The notes beneath the pieces were generated by a model that searched no databases, was not told where the DNA came from, and was given only the letters and a program-made list of their open reading frames with translations. From Methanobacteriota archaeon (lineage in GTDB: Archaea > Methanobacteriota > Methanobacteria > Methanobacteriales > Methanobacteriaceae): a stretch of DNA of 64,000 bases. The DNA is taken from positions 345,796 to 409,795 of the forward strand of contig JAEYPF010000018.1 of NCBI GenBank assembly GCA_023411115.1. Reading direction: 5' to 3'. A program made the translations under genes and the position numbers. Positions 8,093 to 17,089 of this stretch are shown one piece after another. Numbering within the stretch: the first letter of the stretch is position 1; every line of letters starts with the position of its first letter.

Positions 8093-9211
8093 TTAACCTA
8101 AAATTTCCCTTAAAACTTCACCAAAATCAGATTTTACTATCTTAGCGGTGCCCAGGGTTTTAGCGTGTGCATCAAGTTCTGTAACAACGTATTTGTATCC
8201 TATCTTTTTTAAAGGTTCTACAAGTCTGGGGCCATCTGTTATTGCTAAGGCATCTATGTTCATGGTTTCTATTGGTACTGCATGAGGTACTCCTGCAACA
8301 ATTGCAAAATCAATATTTTTGCCTTTTAGAGATTTTGCAGCTTCTTCACCAGTTATAGGATATTCATCGAGCCCTCCAGTTATTATATCTACATTTACAC
8401 CTATATTTTGGAGTTCTTCTTGGATATTGTTAGCATGCTGTCTTATCCGTGGAAGCCCAATTTCATCATCGAGATTTGCAATTATAAGGGGCATATTCTC
8501 AGGATTTATTTCGTGGAATGGAATCTTTAAAATGTCAGCAAAGAGATAAAAGGTTTCTTTCTTTGCATTAAGGATAATAGCGATCTTTTCACCGTTTTGG
8601 AGTTTTTCTATCAGCATTTCTGCTATTTCTTTCTTGTCATCACCATAGGATGGAGCTATATAGCCTCCCTGTGCCATACCTCTTGTTTTTTCAATTTCTG
8701 TCGCTAATTTAAGCATTTTAGACTGCCTTTCCGCCTCTTCAACTGGTATGAGGCCTTCTTTACTTGCTGCCTCTAAAACAGCTATGGCTCCTTCTGTATT
8801 ATCCCCTTCACTTAACCCTCCATGGGATTCAACAGCAAGAACTTTTGCACTTATATTTGCATTTTGGATGGCTTCTTTTAGGTCTTCTCCTATTATCATA
8901 CTTGCACAAGTTCCAACAATCCCTACAAGTTTTGGGGAAAACATGGAATCTACTTTCTGTAGAGTTTCTTCAAGTTTTGAAGAAGCTCCGAAGATAAAAT
9001 CGTTTTCAGACATGGCTGTGGTTACAACCCTCACGCCGTCATTTTCAAGGAGTCTCCCTGTTCTAAAACAGCAGCCATGGGGGCCGTGAAGTATAATAAC
9101 ATCAGCATTCATGTCTCTTAATGTATAAAGTGATGCAGCAATTGGGCTTGGTCTTGGATGCAATTTTTCACCTCTAAGTACTGATTTCGTTGAATAATGT
9201 GTTTTGGTCAT
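8093..9211 (-). CDS. cfbD: Ni-sirohydrochlorin a,c-diamide reductive cyclase, catalytic subunit CfbD
   Basis: 372 residues, nitrogenase-NifD-like but shorter, as expected for CfbD. Key segments are the N-terminal LRGEKLHPRPSPIAASLY, HGPHGCCFRTGR (about residue 41) and VGTCASMIIGEDL (about 97), which carry the Cys ligands of the bridging cluster. With the NifH-like CfbC it reduces and cyclises Ni-sirohydrochlorin a,c-diamide on the route to coenzyme F430, the cofactor of methyl-CoM reductase. cfbC is not visible here. It stands alone, which is common for cfb genes in this group. Confidence 0.92.
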   Translation of the reverse strand: MTKTHYSTKSVLRGEKLHPRPSPIAASLYTLRDMNADVIILHGPHGCCFRTGRLLENDGVRVVTTAMSENDFIFGASSKLEETLQKVDSMFSPKLVGIVGTCASMIIGEDLKEAIQNANISAKVLAVESHGGLSEGDNTEGAIAVLEAASKEGLIPVEEAERQSKMLKLATEIEKTRGMAQGGYIAPSYGDDKKEIAEMLIEKLQNGEKIAIILNAKKETFYLFADILKIPFHEINPENMPLIIANLDDEIGLPRIRQHANNIQEELQNIGVNVDIITGGLDEYPITGEEAAKSLKGKNIDFAIVAGVPHAVPIETMNIDALAITDGPRLVEPLKKIGYKYVVTELDAHAKTLGTAKIVKSDFGEVLREILG

Positions 9212-9415
9212 TTATTAATTTAAATAAGTCTATTTATGTCTTTATTTATTATAAAAAAAATTAAATGGTTAATATTTTCATACCATATTTTTCTTTTAAG
9301 CCTATATTGATTCCCATAAATATAAGATTTAAGGTATAAATATGCATGATGATAATAGTAATATGTATTTGATTAATATTTATAAATCAAAATTTTGAAA
9401 TAGAATTTAGAATAA

Positions 9416-10171
9416 ATGCTGTATCGTGGAGGTATGGTTAAAATAGACCATAAACTATTGCTGCTATTTATTATAGTTGTATTGCTAGGTTCAATTATCG
9501 TTAATCAACAATATGCTCAAGATAATGAACAAACTATGCAAATTAAAGTTCCCCAAAATTTAGAGCATAAAATTTTGGGCAGTGACAGTAAAGGGACAGT
9601 AACTAAAACTGGCCCCTATGGAAACCCCTATTCAACCCAGAAAATTGCTATTATAGTGGGGGTACACCCCCTTGAAGCAAATTCTCATAAGGCTATAGTC
9701 GAATCTGTTTTAATCAATTCTAAATCACTTAACAGTTCTTATTATATTTACAGCATTGATGTCACAAAAGACCCGGAGAATTATGATAACGGAAGAATTA
9801 ACGGCCAGTTGCTTGCTAATAGATATGCAGTTCCAGACATAAAGAAAAATAAGTTTCAACTGGTAGTTGATGTACATTCCAATAGGGGTAAAGCTACAGG
9901 TTACAAAGAGATTAGATTTTTATCCGTACCGTTAAAATCTAATAGGTCAAAATTGATTGCATCTAAAATTATAACTGAGATTCCATGGCTTGTTTATTAC
10001 ATTCCGCCCAACGAAAAAGGCCCAAAAAGTCCTAAATATGTGACAGTTCCACTTATAGCTTCTGGAATACCATCAATTGTGTATGAATCATATACATATG
10101 ACCCATATAAAATAACATTGGAACATGCAGATGAATTTGTTAAGACTATAGATAATTTAAAACTAAATTAA
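9416..10171 (+). CDS. Secreted or anchored M14-like metallopeptidase domain protein
   Basis: 251 residues; residues about 12-28 are a hydrophobic signal or anchor. The domain (about 70-250) matches the one at 22403-23608: GVHPLE supplies an HxxE zinc pair, VVDVHSN the third His, and VYESY a candidate catalytic Glu, as in M14 carboxypeptidases and related deacylases. Unlike its paralogue it lacks C-terminal chitobiase and Ig-like modules. Start: the ATG at 9416 lies about 25-30 bases after a TATA-like TTTATAAAT, so the mRNA may be leaderless; an internal ATG at 9434 sits too close to GGAGGT. Substrate unknown; the cell wall is a plausible target. Confidence 0.7.
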   Translation: MLYRGGMVKIDHKLLLLFIIVVLLGSIIVNQQYAQDNEQTMQIKVPQNLEHKILGSDSKGTVTKTGPYGNPYSTQKIAIIVGVHPLEANSHKAIVESVLINSKSLNSSYYIYSIDVTKDPENYDNGRINGQLLANRYAVPDIKKNKFQLVVDVHSNRGKATGYKEIRFLSVPLKSNRSKLIASKIITEIPWLVYYIPPNEKGPKSPKYVTVPLIASGIPSIVYESYTYDPYKITLEHADEFVKTIDNLKLN

Positions 10172-10230
10172 CAGATTTACATGGATTTTATCCAAAGCTT
10201 TTTTAATGTATTTAACCACATGTTTAGAAA

Positions 10231-10941
10231 ATGATAATAAAAAATATAATCGCTGGAAAATTTGTGGATAGGCCAAACAGGTTCACAGTGACATTTCAGT
10301 GTGGAGATAAATTAGAAAAAGCTCATTTGAGGGATCCTGGAAGACTTAAAGAACTGCTAACTCCCAGCGCTGATTTGCTTTTAAGACCTGCACTCAAACT
10401 GGGAACTAGAAAGACAAAATTTGACGTGATAGGAGTTCTAAAAGGTGATCTTTGGGTATTGATTAATTCTGGTTTTCACAGTGACATTGCAGCTGATTTA
10501 ATAGATTCTCAAATAATAGATGAATTTTCAGGATATTCCGTCAAGAAAAGGGAATATACATATGGTAATAGCCGAATTGACTTTCTTTTAGCAGATGAAA
10601 ATGAAGAAAAGATGCTTGTTGAAGTTAAAGGCTGCACTCTGGTTGAGAATGGACAGGCCCTGTTTCCAGATGCACCTACTTTAAGAGGTAAAAGGCATGT
10701 TGAAGAGCTTACAATGGCCAAAGAAAATGGACTAAATGCATCAGTTCTTTTCCTTATATTATGTGAAGATGCAGAATGTTTTTCCCCAAATTTTAAGATG
10801 GATCCTGCATTTTCAAATGCACTGGAGAATGCTTGTCAAAAAGGAGTTAATATAATTGCATATTCATTTAAAAATAATTATAAAAAAGAAAGTTTGGAAA
10901 TAAAACAGTTTAAAAGGGTTAAAATAGATTTTAAGAAATAA
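10231..10941 (+). CDS. sfsA: Sugar fermentation stimulation protein homologue SfsA
   Basis: 236 residues, typical SfsA length. Recognisable segments are FVDRPNRFTV near the N-terminus, CHLRDPGRL-like AHLRDPGRLKELL (about 33-45), the nuclease-like core RIDFLLADE...MLVEVKGCTL (about 118-140) and FPDAPTLRGKRHVEEL (about 147-162). The family is a PD-(D/E)XK-like DNA-binding protein first tied to maltose metabolism in E. coli; its role in archaea is unknown. It converges on the potassium channel gene, with one base between the stop codons. Confidence 0.93.
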   Translation: MIIKNIIAGKFVDRPNRFTVTFQCGDKLEKAHLRDPGRLKELLTPSADLLLRPALKLGTRKTKFDVIGVLKGDLWVLINSGFHSDIAADLIDSQIIDEFSGYSVKKREYTYGNSRIDFLLADENEEKMLVEVKGCTLVENGQALFPDAPTLRGKRHVEELTMAKENGLNASVLFLILCEDAECFSPNFKMDPAFSNALENACQKGVNIIAYSFKNNYKKESLEIKQFKRVKIDFKK

Positions 10942-10942
10942 A

Positions 10943-11956
10943 TTAACCAATGCATTGGGTTTCCAATTTCTCAAACTCTTCTGGCTTTCCAATTCCAAGA
11001 ATTACATCTCCAGCATTTATTACGTAGTCTCTTGGAGGATCTATTGTCAAATCACCGCTTTTCCCGACACCAACCAGTACAACACCTGTTTTTTCATGTA
11101 TATCTGCTTCACGTACTGTTTTGCCGTTGAAACAGCTTTTTTCAGTTACTATTACTTCTTTTATTTCCCTGTTTTTATGCTCTGCCAGAACTTCCTGAAC
11201 AAACATGGCCTCATATCCGTTATCAATACTCTTTTGCATGAGCCTTCCAGAAATTACAAAGGGAGATATGACCTGATTTGCCCCTGCAAGCTGTATTTGC
11301 TCTATGTTTTCGTAGCGCTGGACTTCTGCAATTATTCTAACATTTTTATCTAATTTACGAATGCTGAGTATACAGTGAATTGTTTGTGAATCAGATTCCA
11401 TATCTACAATTATGGCTTTAGCACCAATTGCATTGGCCTTTTCAAGGTCCTGAATTCTTGTAGGATCTCCATGCACGAAATTAACCTTATTTTTCAGTGC
11501 TTTTTTCCTTACATTCTCATTTTCATCGATTACAAAAATTTCATTACCTTTCCCAAGTTCTTTGATACACTCAACTGTACTTTCGGTCCACCCACATATA
11601 ACAACATGCTGTGATCTTTTCACTTTAATCAGCCCCATTAATTTCATCTGCTGTCTTTCAAAAAAGAATTCCAAAATTTCTCCAACCGCAATTGCAAAGC
11701 TTCCAATACCTAACACTATTAGTGAAATAGCGAAATACATCCCAAGAGGAGTTTTAGGACTATAATCACCATATCCAACGGTCCCTATGGTGACAAAAGT
11801 CCAGTATATGGATACAGTCCACGACTGGTTTTCTAAAAAGTGAAATCCAATTACGCCATATGCAATTACCACCGCTATCCACATTAAAATACGGGTCATA
11901 CGCATTTTAAATAGAATGGGAATTTGTTTTCTTAAGATTTCAAATATTACAACCAT
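10943..11956 (-). CDS. Potassium channel with RCK (TrkA-N/TrkA-C) domain, MthK type
   Basis: 337 residues. Two membrane helices flank the pore loop with the selectivity filter TVGYGD (about residue 57). After the inner helix comes a cytosolic RCK domain: TrkA-N (about 115-235, starting HVVICGWTEST, a Rossmann-like nucleotide or ion site) and TrkA-C (about 250-335). In MthK of Methanothermobacter the RCK ring is gated by Ca2+. Two potential internal start Mets near the TrkA-N boundary (MKLMG, MGLI) resemble the separate RCK start known for MthK. AAAGGTAATCTAA precedes the ATG. Confidence 0.9.
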   Translation of the reverse strand: MVVIFEILRKQIPILFKMRMTRILMWIAVVIAYGVIGFHFLENQSWTVSIYWTFVTIGTVGYGDYSPKTPLGMYFAISLIVLGIGSFAIAVGEILEFFFERQQMKLMGLIKVKRSQHVVICGWTESTVECIKELGKGNEIFVIDENENVRKKALKNKVNFVHGDPTRIQDLEKANAIGAKAIIVDMESDSQTIHCILSIRKLDKNVRIIAEVQRYENIEQIQLAGANQVISPFVISGRLMQKSIDNGYEAMFVQEVLAEHKNREIKEVIVTEKSCFNGKTVREADIHEKTGVVLVGVGKSGDLTIDPPRDYVINAGDVILGIGKPEEFEKLETQCIG

Positions 11957-12026
11957 TTAGATTACCTTTTAAGTTGATTGAATTATAAGACGTATTCTTG
12001 CGGGTAATTAAAAAGGAAATAGTGAA

Positions 12027-12383
12027 CTACTTCCTTAAAAGGAAGAACCACACTAAAAATCCTATAAGTCCAAATAAAACTACCAATATTATAATTACAG
12101 TTATCCAGCTGAATCCGCTTGAATCATCATCTGTTGAATTATCGTCATCGTCCCCATCTTTTATTTTTTTACTACTACTGGATTTTGAACTGCTTGAACT
12201 TCCTCCGCGGCCTCCTCCACCTCCTTTAAGTAAAGGAACCATATTATCCAGAACAATTGAATTACTACACTGCAGAGTACTGCCAGATCCTGTAGAACTT
12301 GTATCTTGGGCAAAAGCACCGTTTGGAATTCCAAGGAGCCCGAAAATTAAAAATATTGTTATTATCGTTGTTATTATCTTCAT
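12027..12383 (-). CDS. Small secreted protein with Ser/Lys/Asp-rich linker and C-terminal membrane helix
   Basis: 118 residues. A signal peptide (about 1-25, ending near AFA) is followed by a short outer part with one Cys, a Gly run (KGGGGGRGG), a Ser/Lys stretch and an Asp-rich stretch (about 75-90), then a C-terminal membrane helix ending LLRK. The layout is that of a cell-surface stalk held by its C-terminus. No homologous family is recognised. The low-complexity region could vary in length between strains. Confidence 0.6.
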   Translation of the reverse strand: MKIITTIITIFLIFGLLGIPNGAFAQDTSSTGSGSTLQCSNSIVLDNMVPLLKGGGGGRGGSSSSSKSSSSKKIKDGDDDDNSTDDDSSGFSWITVIIILVVLFGLIGFLVWFFLLRK

Positions 12384-12592
12384 TTTTAAATCCCCTTTAT
12401 TTTTATTAACTGATATGATTAATAATTATAAAAATGTTTGCTTATTTAGTTGAGTTACTTCAATTCATGTATTCTATAACTCACTGGATTTAAAAAAATA
12501 TTTTATTGAGATTTAGGGCATAATTCGTTCTAATTATTTAAAACAAAGCGATTTATAAAAAAGTAGGAAATAAGAAATTAAAATTGAGATAT

Positions 12593-12841
12593 TTATTTTC
12601 TTTTTGGTACTGCCATTCCAGCAACGATCATTAAAGCCGCCAGTAGCATCCCGCCAATAGGAACCCCAGTCGGTTGTAATGGGATGGTTTTTGTTTTTGC
12701 AGTTGTTTCTGGTGTTGAATATGGATCAACTGTTACACTTGCCTGGTTGTTACTGAGATCTGGATCAGTATTTAAGTTTTCATCTGCTGCAAAAACTCCT
12801 GGAATGACTAAAAGTCCTAAAATTAGATAAAACATAATCAT
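12593..12841 (-). CDS. Small surface protein with C-terminal anchor signal
   Basis: 82 residues: a signal peptide (to about residue 18, GVFA), a Thr/Pro/Asp-rich middle, then PTGVPIGGMLLAALMI followed by a basic end PKRK. The tripartite C-terminus (short Pro-containing motif, membrane helix, basic tail) looks like a sorting or anchoring signal. I believe similar short proteins occur in Methanobacterium. No sortase-like gene is in this window. It lies 210 bases from the previous small surface protein on the same strand. Confidence 0.55.
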   Translation of the reverse strand: MIMFYLILGLLVIPGVFAADENLNTDPDLSNNQASVTVDPYSTPETTAKTKTIPLQPTGVPIGGMLLAALMIVAGMAVPKRK

Positions 12842-12994
12842 GGAAAAAATTAGGTAAAATGAAGTTATTTCAGATTAACAATGAGTTCATCTCTGGATAT
12901 ATTTCCCTTTTTACACTTGAAATTGACCTCTGGTAATAAATGGAAGAGTACTGATATTTTATAGTTTGAAATATAAAATAATAAAGGGATAGTC

Positions 12995-14395
12995 ATGGAA
13001 TGCGATGTTGTAATAATTGGTGCCGGACCTGCAGGTCTATTTGCAGCAGCTAAATTAGCCAATCATCTTAAAGTTATTGTAATTGATAAAGGAAGGGGAA
13101 TGGAAGGAAGAACATGTGTCGCACTTAAAAATGGAACCTGTAGAAAGTGCTCTCCATGTAATATAACAGGAGGGCTTGGAGGAGCAGGTGGGCTCTCAGA
13201 TGGCAAACTCAATTTGAGGCCAGATATAGGCGGCAACCTTGAGGAATTTGTGAGTAAAGATGATGCATGGGATATCATTCACGAAATTGATGAATTTTTC
13301 TTAAGACATGGCGCACCAGATGAGCTTTATGCACCATCCGAAGAAGATACAGCTGAAATTTTAAAGAAATCAGCCGCTTCTGGGATTAAATTTATTCCAA
13401 TTGTTCAAAGGCACATTGGATCGGATAAAACTCCCGACGTTATAAACTCCATCAGGAAAGAACTTGAAAGTAAAGGAGTCATCTTTTCACTTGAGACTGA
13501 AGTTTTGGATATAATTGCTGATGGAAAAATAAAAGGCGTTGTTACACGAAATAAAACTGGAGACAAACTTGAAATTAAATGTAACTATGTAATAGCTGCT
13601 CCTGGAAGAGTTGGAGCATACTGGCTTTCAGATCAACTTAAGAAGCTTAAAATTCCTATAAAATATAATCCAGTTGATATTGGGGTTAGAGTTGAAGTTC
13701 CAAAAATTGTTATGGACTCTATAACTGAAATAGAGTGGGATCCAAAGTTTCATATAACTACAAAAACTTATGATGATTTTGTAAGGACTTTTTGCGTATG
13801 TCCTAAAGGATTTATTGTTGAAGAAGTATATGACAGCTTTGTAGGTGTAAATGGCCATTCCATGCGTGAAAAATCCTCTGAAAATACTAATTTTGCATTT
13901 TTAGTTAGGGTAGAATTAACAGAGCCAGTTGAAAACACGTCTGCATATGCGTTTTCAGTTGCAAGTATAGCTAATATTCTCGGCAGTGGAAAGCCTATCA
14001 TTCAAAGGCTGGGGGATCTTAAAAGGGGAAGAAGGTCAACCTGGAAAAGAATTGAAAAAAGTAATGTTTCTCCAACATTTAAAAATGTAGTTCCCGGCGA
14101 TATTGCGATGGCGCTCCCAAACAGGTTAGTTATAGATATTGTGGAGGGCCTTGAAGTGTTAAATGAAGTTATTCCTGGAGTTGCATCTGATTCAACACTT
14201 CTTTATGCTCCAGAGATAAAACTGTATGCAATGAGAACTGAAGTAGATCAAGGACTGAAAACCCGTGTTGAAGGGCTTTATGTGGCAGGAGACGGTGCTG
14301 GAGTTTCAAGGGGAATAGTTGGAGCTGCTGCAACCGGTATTATAGCGTCAAACGATATTTTAAGAAGATATAAAATGCGAACTATAGAATTATAA
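12995..14395 (+). CDS. NAD(P)/FAD-dependent oxidoreductase (FAD-dependent dehydrogenase family, COG2509-like)
   Basis: 466 residues. The N-terminus has the FAD-binding Rossmann motif VVIIGAGPAGLFAAAKL (about 5-21), and the C-terminus the second FAD contact GLYVAGDGAG (about 427) and GIVGAAATG. Between them are CRKCSPCNITGG (about 49-60), which may bind metal or act as a redox dithiol, and GLSDGKLNL. The family is conserved in bacteria and archaea and has no firmly known substrate. Start ATG at 12995 has no strong Shine-Dalgarno site; a TATA-like element lies upstream. Monocistronic. Confidence 0.85.
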   Translation: MECDVVIIGAGPAGLFAAAKLANHLKVIVIDKGRGMEGRTCVALKNGTCRKCSPCNITGGLGGAGGLSDGKLNLRPDIGGNLEEFVSKDDAWDIIHEIDEFFLRHGAPDELYAPSEEDTAEILKKSAASGIKFIPIVQRHIGSDKTPDVINSIRKELESKGVIFSLETEVLDIIADGKIKGVVTRNKTGDKLEIKCNYVIAAPGRVGAYWLSDQLKKLKIPIKYNPVDIGVRVEVPKIVMDSITEIEWDPKFHITTKTYDDFVRTFCVCPKGFIVEEVYDSFVGVNGHSMREKSSENTNFAFLVRVELTEPVENTSAYAFSVASIANILGSGKPIIQRLGDLKRGRRSTWKRIEKSNVSPTFKNVVPGDIAMALPNRLVIDIVEGLEVLNEVIPGVASDSTLLYAPEIKLYAMRTEVDQGLKTRVEGLYVAGDGAGVSRGIVGAAATGIIASNDILRRYKMRTIEL

Positions 14396-14559
14396 CAATC
14401 AAAATTGATCCAATAATTGGACATTAATGAAGCCTATTTTTACACAATAAAGCATATTTCAATCTATTTTTGAATTAAAAGAATAAATTTATATGATATG
14501 TTATTAAAAATATATATAATAGATTAGGGGCTTGTTAGAATAACTTTTGGAGGATTTAT

Positions 14560-15036
14560 ATGAGAAATGTATTTGCGGGTGCACTTGCTATAATTCTTGG
14601 CCTTATAGTTATCGCATTTCCATTTTTAACAGCGGTAACAGTCAGTATATTTGCAGGTGTCGTAGTGCTTTTAATAGCCATATGGCTAATTATAGCTGGA
14701 ATAATGGAGTTAGAAATAAGTAGAACGATGGGCGCGTTGAATGTAATACTGGGTATTATAGCCCTGATAATAGCAATTGGTTTAATAATAAACCCCGCCT
14801 TACTCAGCTTTATAGCAGGATTAACACTGTCTATAGCGGGTATATTCCTGATATTAGCAGGTATAATAGCTCTAGTAGATGGAATGCACAGAAAATATGC
14901 GTGGGCTGGAGTTTTAGGTATAATATTGGGTATTATCTACCTGATAGTGGGAGCATTTGCGTTTAATCCAGTTAATTTAGGATTCTTGATAGGTATCTGG
15001 CTGATAATAACAGGTATATTCAGACTCTTTGAATGA
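14560..15036 (+). CDS. DUF308 (HdeD-like) membrane protein
   Basis: 158 residues made almost entirely of six hydrophobic helices arranged as three similar hairpins, each containing a variant of LGIIxLIxG (near 12, 67 and 125). This fits DUF308/HdeD proteins, whose E. coli member aids acid resistance; the archaeal role is unknown. A strong TGGAGGATTTAT ribosome binding site precedes the ATG, and a GC hairpin with a T-run follows the stop, so it is transcribed on its own. Confidence 0.8.
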   Translation: MRNVFAGALAIILGLIVIAFPFLTAVTVSIFAGVVVLLIAIWLIIAGIMELEISRTMGALNVILGIIALIIAIGLIINPALLSFIAGLTLSIAGIFLILAGIIALVDGMHRKYAWAGVLGIILGIIYLIVGAFAFNPVNLGFLIGIWLIITGIFRLFE

Positions 15037-15040
15037 ATTT

Positions 15041-15070
15041 GCGGTACTCCTTACCGCTTTTATTTAATTT
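15041..15070 (+). terminator. Hairpin plus T-run terminator after the DUF308 gene
   Basis: GCGGTA (15041-15046) pairs with TACCGC (15052-15057) around a five-base loop and is followed at once by TTTTATTTAATTTTA. It starts four bases after the stop codon. The form is that of an intrinsic terminator; in archaea the T-run would do most of the work. Confidence 0.7.
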
Positions 15071-15103
15071 TATGTACTAATAAGCTTTTTTAAGTATTTC
15101 ATT

Positions 15104-15192
15104 CGAAAATCGAGGATTTTCGATGTTTGCGAATTTTCAATTCACAACCGTAAAAATCGTAGATTTTACATGTTCCAAACACAAAGTGTTTG
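15104..15192. repeat. Hairpin array B
   Basis: Chained hairpins CGAAAATC/GATTTTCG (15104-15122), GAATT/AATTC (about 15131-15143), GTAAAAATC/GATTTTAC (about 15150-15169, one base unpaired) and CAAACAC/GTGTTTG (15176-15192). TGTTTG (15124-15129) could pair with CAAACA (15176-15181), enclosing the middle two as in a three-way junction, in competition with the last hairpin. It lies between two convergent genes, downstream of the terminator at 15041. Confidence 0.8.
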
Positions 15193-15241
15193 AGGATTTG
15201 GATTTAACTGGTTTTAGAAATAAAATATATTAAAAAATAAA

Positions 15242-15673
15242 TTATTTCTTCTGAACAACTACCGCCGTTCCATAGGCCAAAATTTCCTGCATCACGTTTG
15301 AAACTTCATTTGAATCGTAACGAACGCTTATTACGGCATTGGCACCCATTTGCTGCGCATGGGCTATCATCCTGTATACTGCCTCGTCCCTTGACTCTTC
15401 CATCATTTTGACGTATTCTTTTATTTCTCCACCGAATGCTGATCGTATTCCAGCACCTAATTGTCCGCCTAATCCTCTACTGCGGACAGTAAGCCCGTAA
15501 CAAAAGCCTTTGGTTTCAACAACCTCATAGCCGGGAACGTGGTTTGAGCTTACCACAATAAAGCTTTGTTGTAGCCCATGTATTTCTGGATCTACAGGCA
15601 TTTCACCTTCAGGGGGTATATTTTCTTTTCTTTTTTCTTCAAGCCTTCTTTGTATTTCTTCGTTTGAGACCAT
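15242..15673 (-). CDS. YbjQ family (DUF74) protein
   Basis: 143 residues. After a charged 30-residue helix (EEIQRRLEEKRKEN) comes the YbjQ fold: VPGYEVVETKGFCYGLTVRSRGLG (first part shown to residue about 65), IRSAFGGEI, then MIAHAQQMGANAVISVRYDS. The family forms pentamers and is often described as putative heavy-metal-binding, without firm proof. It lies 28 bases upstream of the ychF start region on the other side, with its own RBS, so linked expression with ychF is unlikely to be essential. Confidence 0.85.
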   Translation of the reverse strand: MVSNEEIQRRLEEKRKENIPPEGEMPVDPEIHGLQQSFIVVSSNHVPGYEVVETKGFCYGLTVRSRGLGGQLGAGIRSAFGGEIKEYVKMMEESRDEAVYRMIAHAQQMGANAVISVRYDSNEVSNVMQEILAYGTAVVVQKK

Positions 15674-15700
15674 AAGATCACCAGTACTATATTATTTGGT

Positions 15701-16888
15701 TTATCTGCAAATTATACTTATTATATCTCCACTTTTAAGCTCGTAATCACTGCTAACTCTCATGCAGCTCCTTGCATCCATAGCATGCATGAAACTCTCA
15801 CCAATATCCGTATGAATCACATAGGCGAGATCCCTTGGTTTTGAGCCGCTTCTAATTAAAACCGCATCTGGAAGAATATTTCCTTTGCTGTCGCACATCT
15901 TATGCTCATCTTCAACCGGGAAAACAACAAGCATGTTTAGAAGGTTGAAAATTACACTGTTTAGAGCTTCCTGAACTCCGGTGCTTCCGTATTTATCAAG
16001 CACGTTTTCTTTAATGTAATTTAGAGCTTTTTTCTGTGCATCACTCAATTTAGATTCATCTAATATTTCAAAATCTGAGTCACCAGAATTATATTTTATC
16101 AAACCTGCTTCAGATGCCTTTACAAGGGCTAGTTCTGATTCGGCTGATGCTGGAATAACATTTTCGTATTTTTCCTGCAATCTCTTTACATTTTCTTCTG
16201 CAGTTGGAAGATCTGCTTTATTTGCAACTATAAGCATTGGTTTGGCTATGCGCAGTAAAATGCTTAAAAATTCCTGCATATCTTTATCTTCCCATTTGGC
16301 ATATTCAGCTGGAACCGCTCTTTTTGCTTCAAGTATATCTTCTAAAGAAATTCCAATCCCACTGAGCTGATCATGTATAATCCTGGAAAAATCAACCTTT
16401 TCTGCCTGGGCCTTTCTTATTAATCTGCTCCAGTTTTTCTTTAATATCCCAAAAAGCCACATGGTTATTTCATGTTCTAAAAATTCAACGTCTTCAAGGG
16501 GATCATGAGATCCTGCATCAACAGGCCTTCCTTCTTCATCGGTTGAGCCTGAAGCGTCTATAATATGTATAAATGCTCCTGACTGCCTTAAATCGTCTAA
16601 AAATTTGTTTCCCAGTCCGCGCCCTTCATGAGCCCCTGGAACTAGCCCTGCAACATCTATGAGTTCTACAGGTATCATTCTCTTACCTTCAACGCACTTT
16701 GAGTTTTTAGGGCTGCATATAAGCTCTAATTCAGTGCAGGGGCATTTTGTTGTTACATAAGCAACGGCTTTATTTGCATCTATGGTTGTAAATGGATAAC
16801 TTGCAACTTCCACCTGACTTAAAGTTGCTGAATTAAAAAATGATGATTTTCCAACGTTTGGTTTTCCTGTCACGCCAATTTGTAGCAT
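15701..16888 (-). CDS. ychF: Redox-regulated ATPase/GTPase YchF (OLA1-like)
   Basis: About 395 residues. The G domain has the P-loop GVTGKPNVGKSSFFN (about 4-18), the DVAG switch II motif near 80, and NKAD near 220; a C-terminal TGS-like region ends the protein. The segment CPCTELELICSPKNSKC (about 48-64) adds Cys typical of the archaeal form. YchF/OLA1 proteins hydrolyse ATP or GTP and bind ribosomes. I chose the ATG at 16888, nine bases inside a GTG, because GTGAT then sits as ribosome binding site. Confidence 0.92.
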   Translation of the reverse strand: MLQIGVTGKPNVGKSSFFNSATLSQVEVASYPFTTIDANKAVAYVTTKCPCTELELICSPKNSKCVEGKRMIPVELIDVAGLVPGAHEGRGLGNKFLDDLRQSGAFIHIIDASGSTDEEGRPVDAGSHDPLEDVEFLEHEITMWLFGILKKNWSRLIRKAQAEKVDFSRIIHDQLSGIGISLEDILEAKRAVPAEYAKWEDKDMQEFLSILLRIAKPMLIVANKADLPTAEENVKRLQEKYENVIPASAESELALVKASEAGLIKYNSGDSDFEILDESKLSDAQKKALNYIKENVLDKYGSTGVQEALNSVIFNLLNMLVVFPVEDEHKMCDSKGNILPDAVLIRSGSKPRDLAYVIHTDIGESFMHAMDARSCMRVSSDYELKSGDIISIICR

Positions 16889-17089
16889 TTTTATCACGTT
16901 CTATTTCTTATTTTTTGATCAGTTTAATATTTCAAACCCTAGCAGATAACATTTGTGGATACGATATAAAATAATTTAAAAAGGCTTAACTTGAAAAAAT
17001 GTCATGCAGATCCAATTAAAAGAAAAATAAATGTATTAAAACTATTTAATGGTAAAATAAAATATCTTTCTTAAAAATAGATATATTAG

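Noticed and set aside
8764..9089. Plus-strand frames opposite cfbD
   Set aside because: They are mirror frames of a well-conserved gene; their composition (Leu/His or Ser/Pro runs) is typical of antisense reading.
10943..11956. Trk-type transporter subunit TrkA
   Set aside because: The N-terminal pore with TVGYGD shows it is a channel with an RCK domain, not a soluble TrkA.
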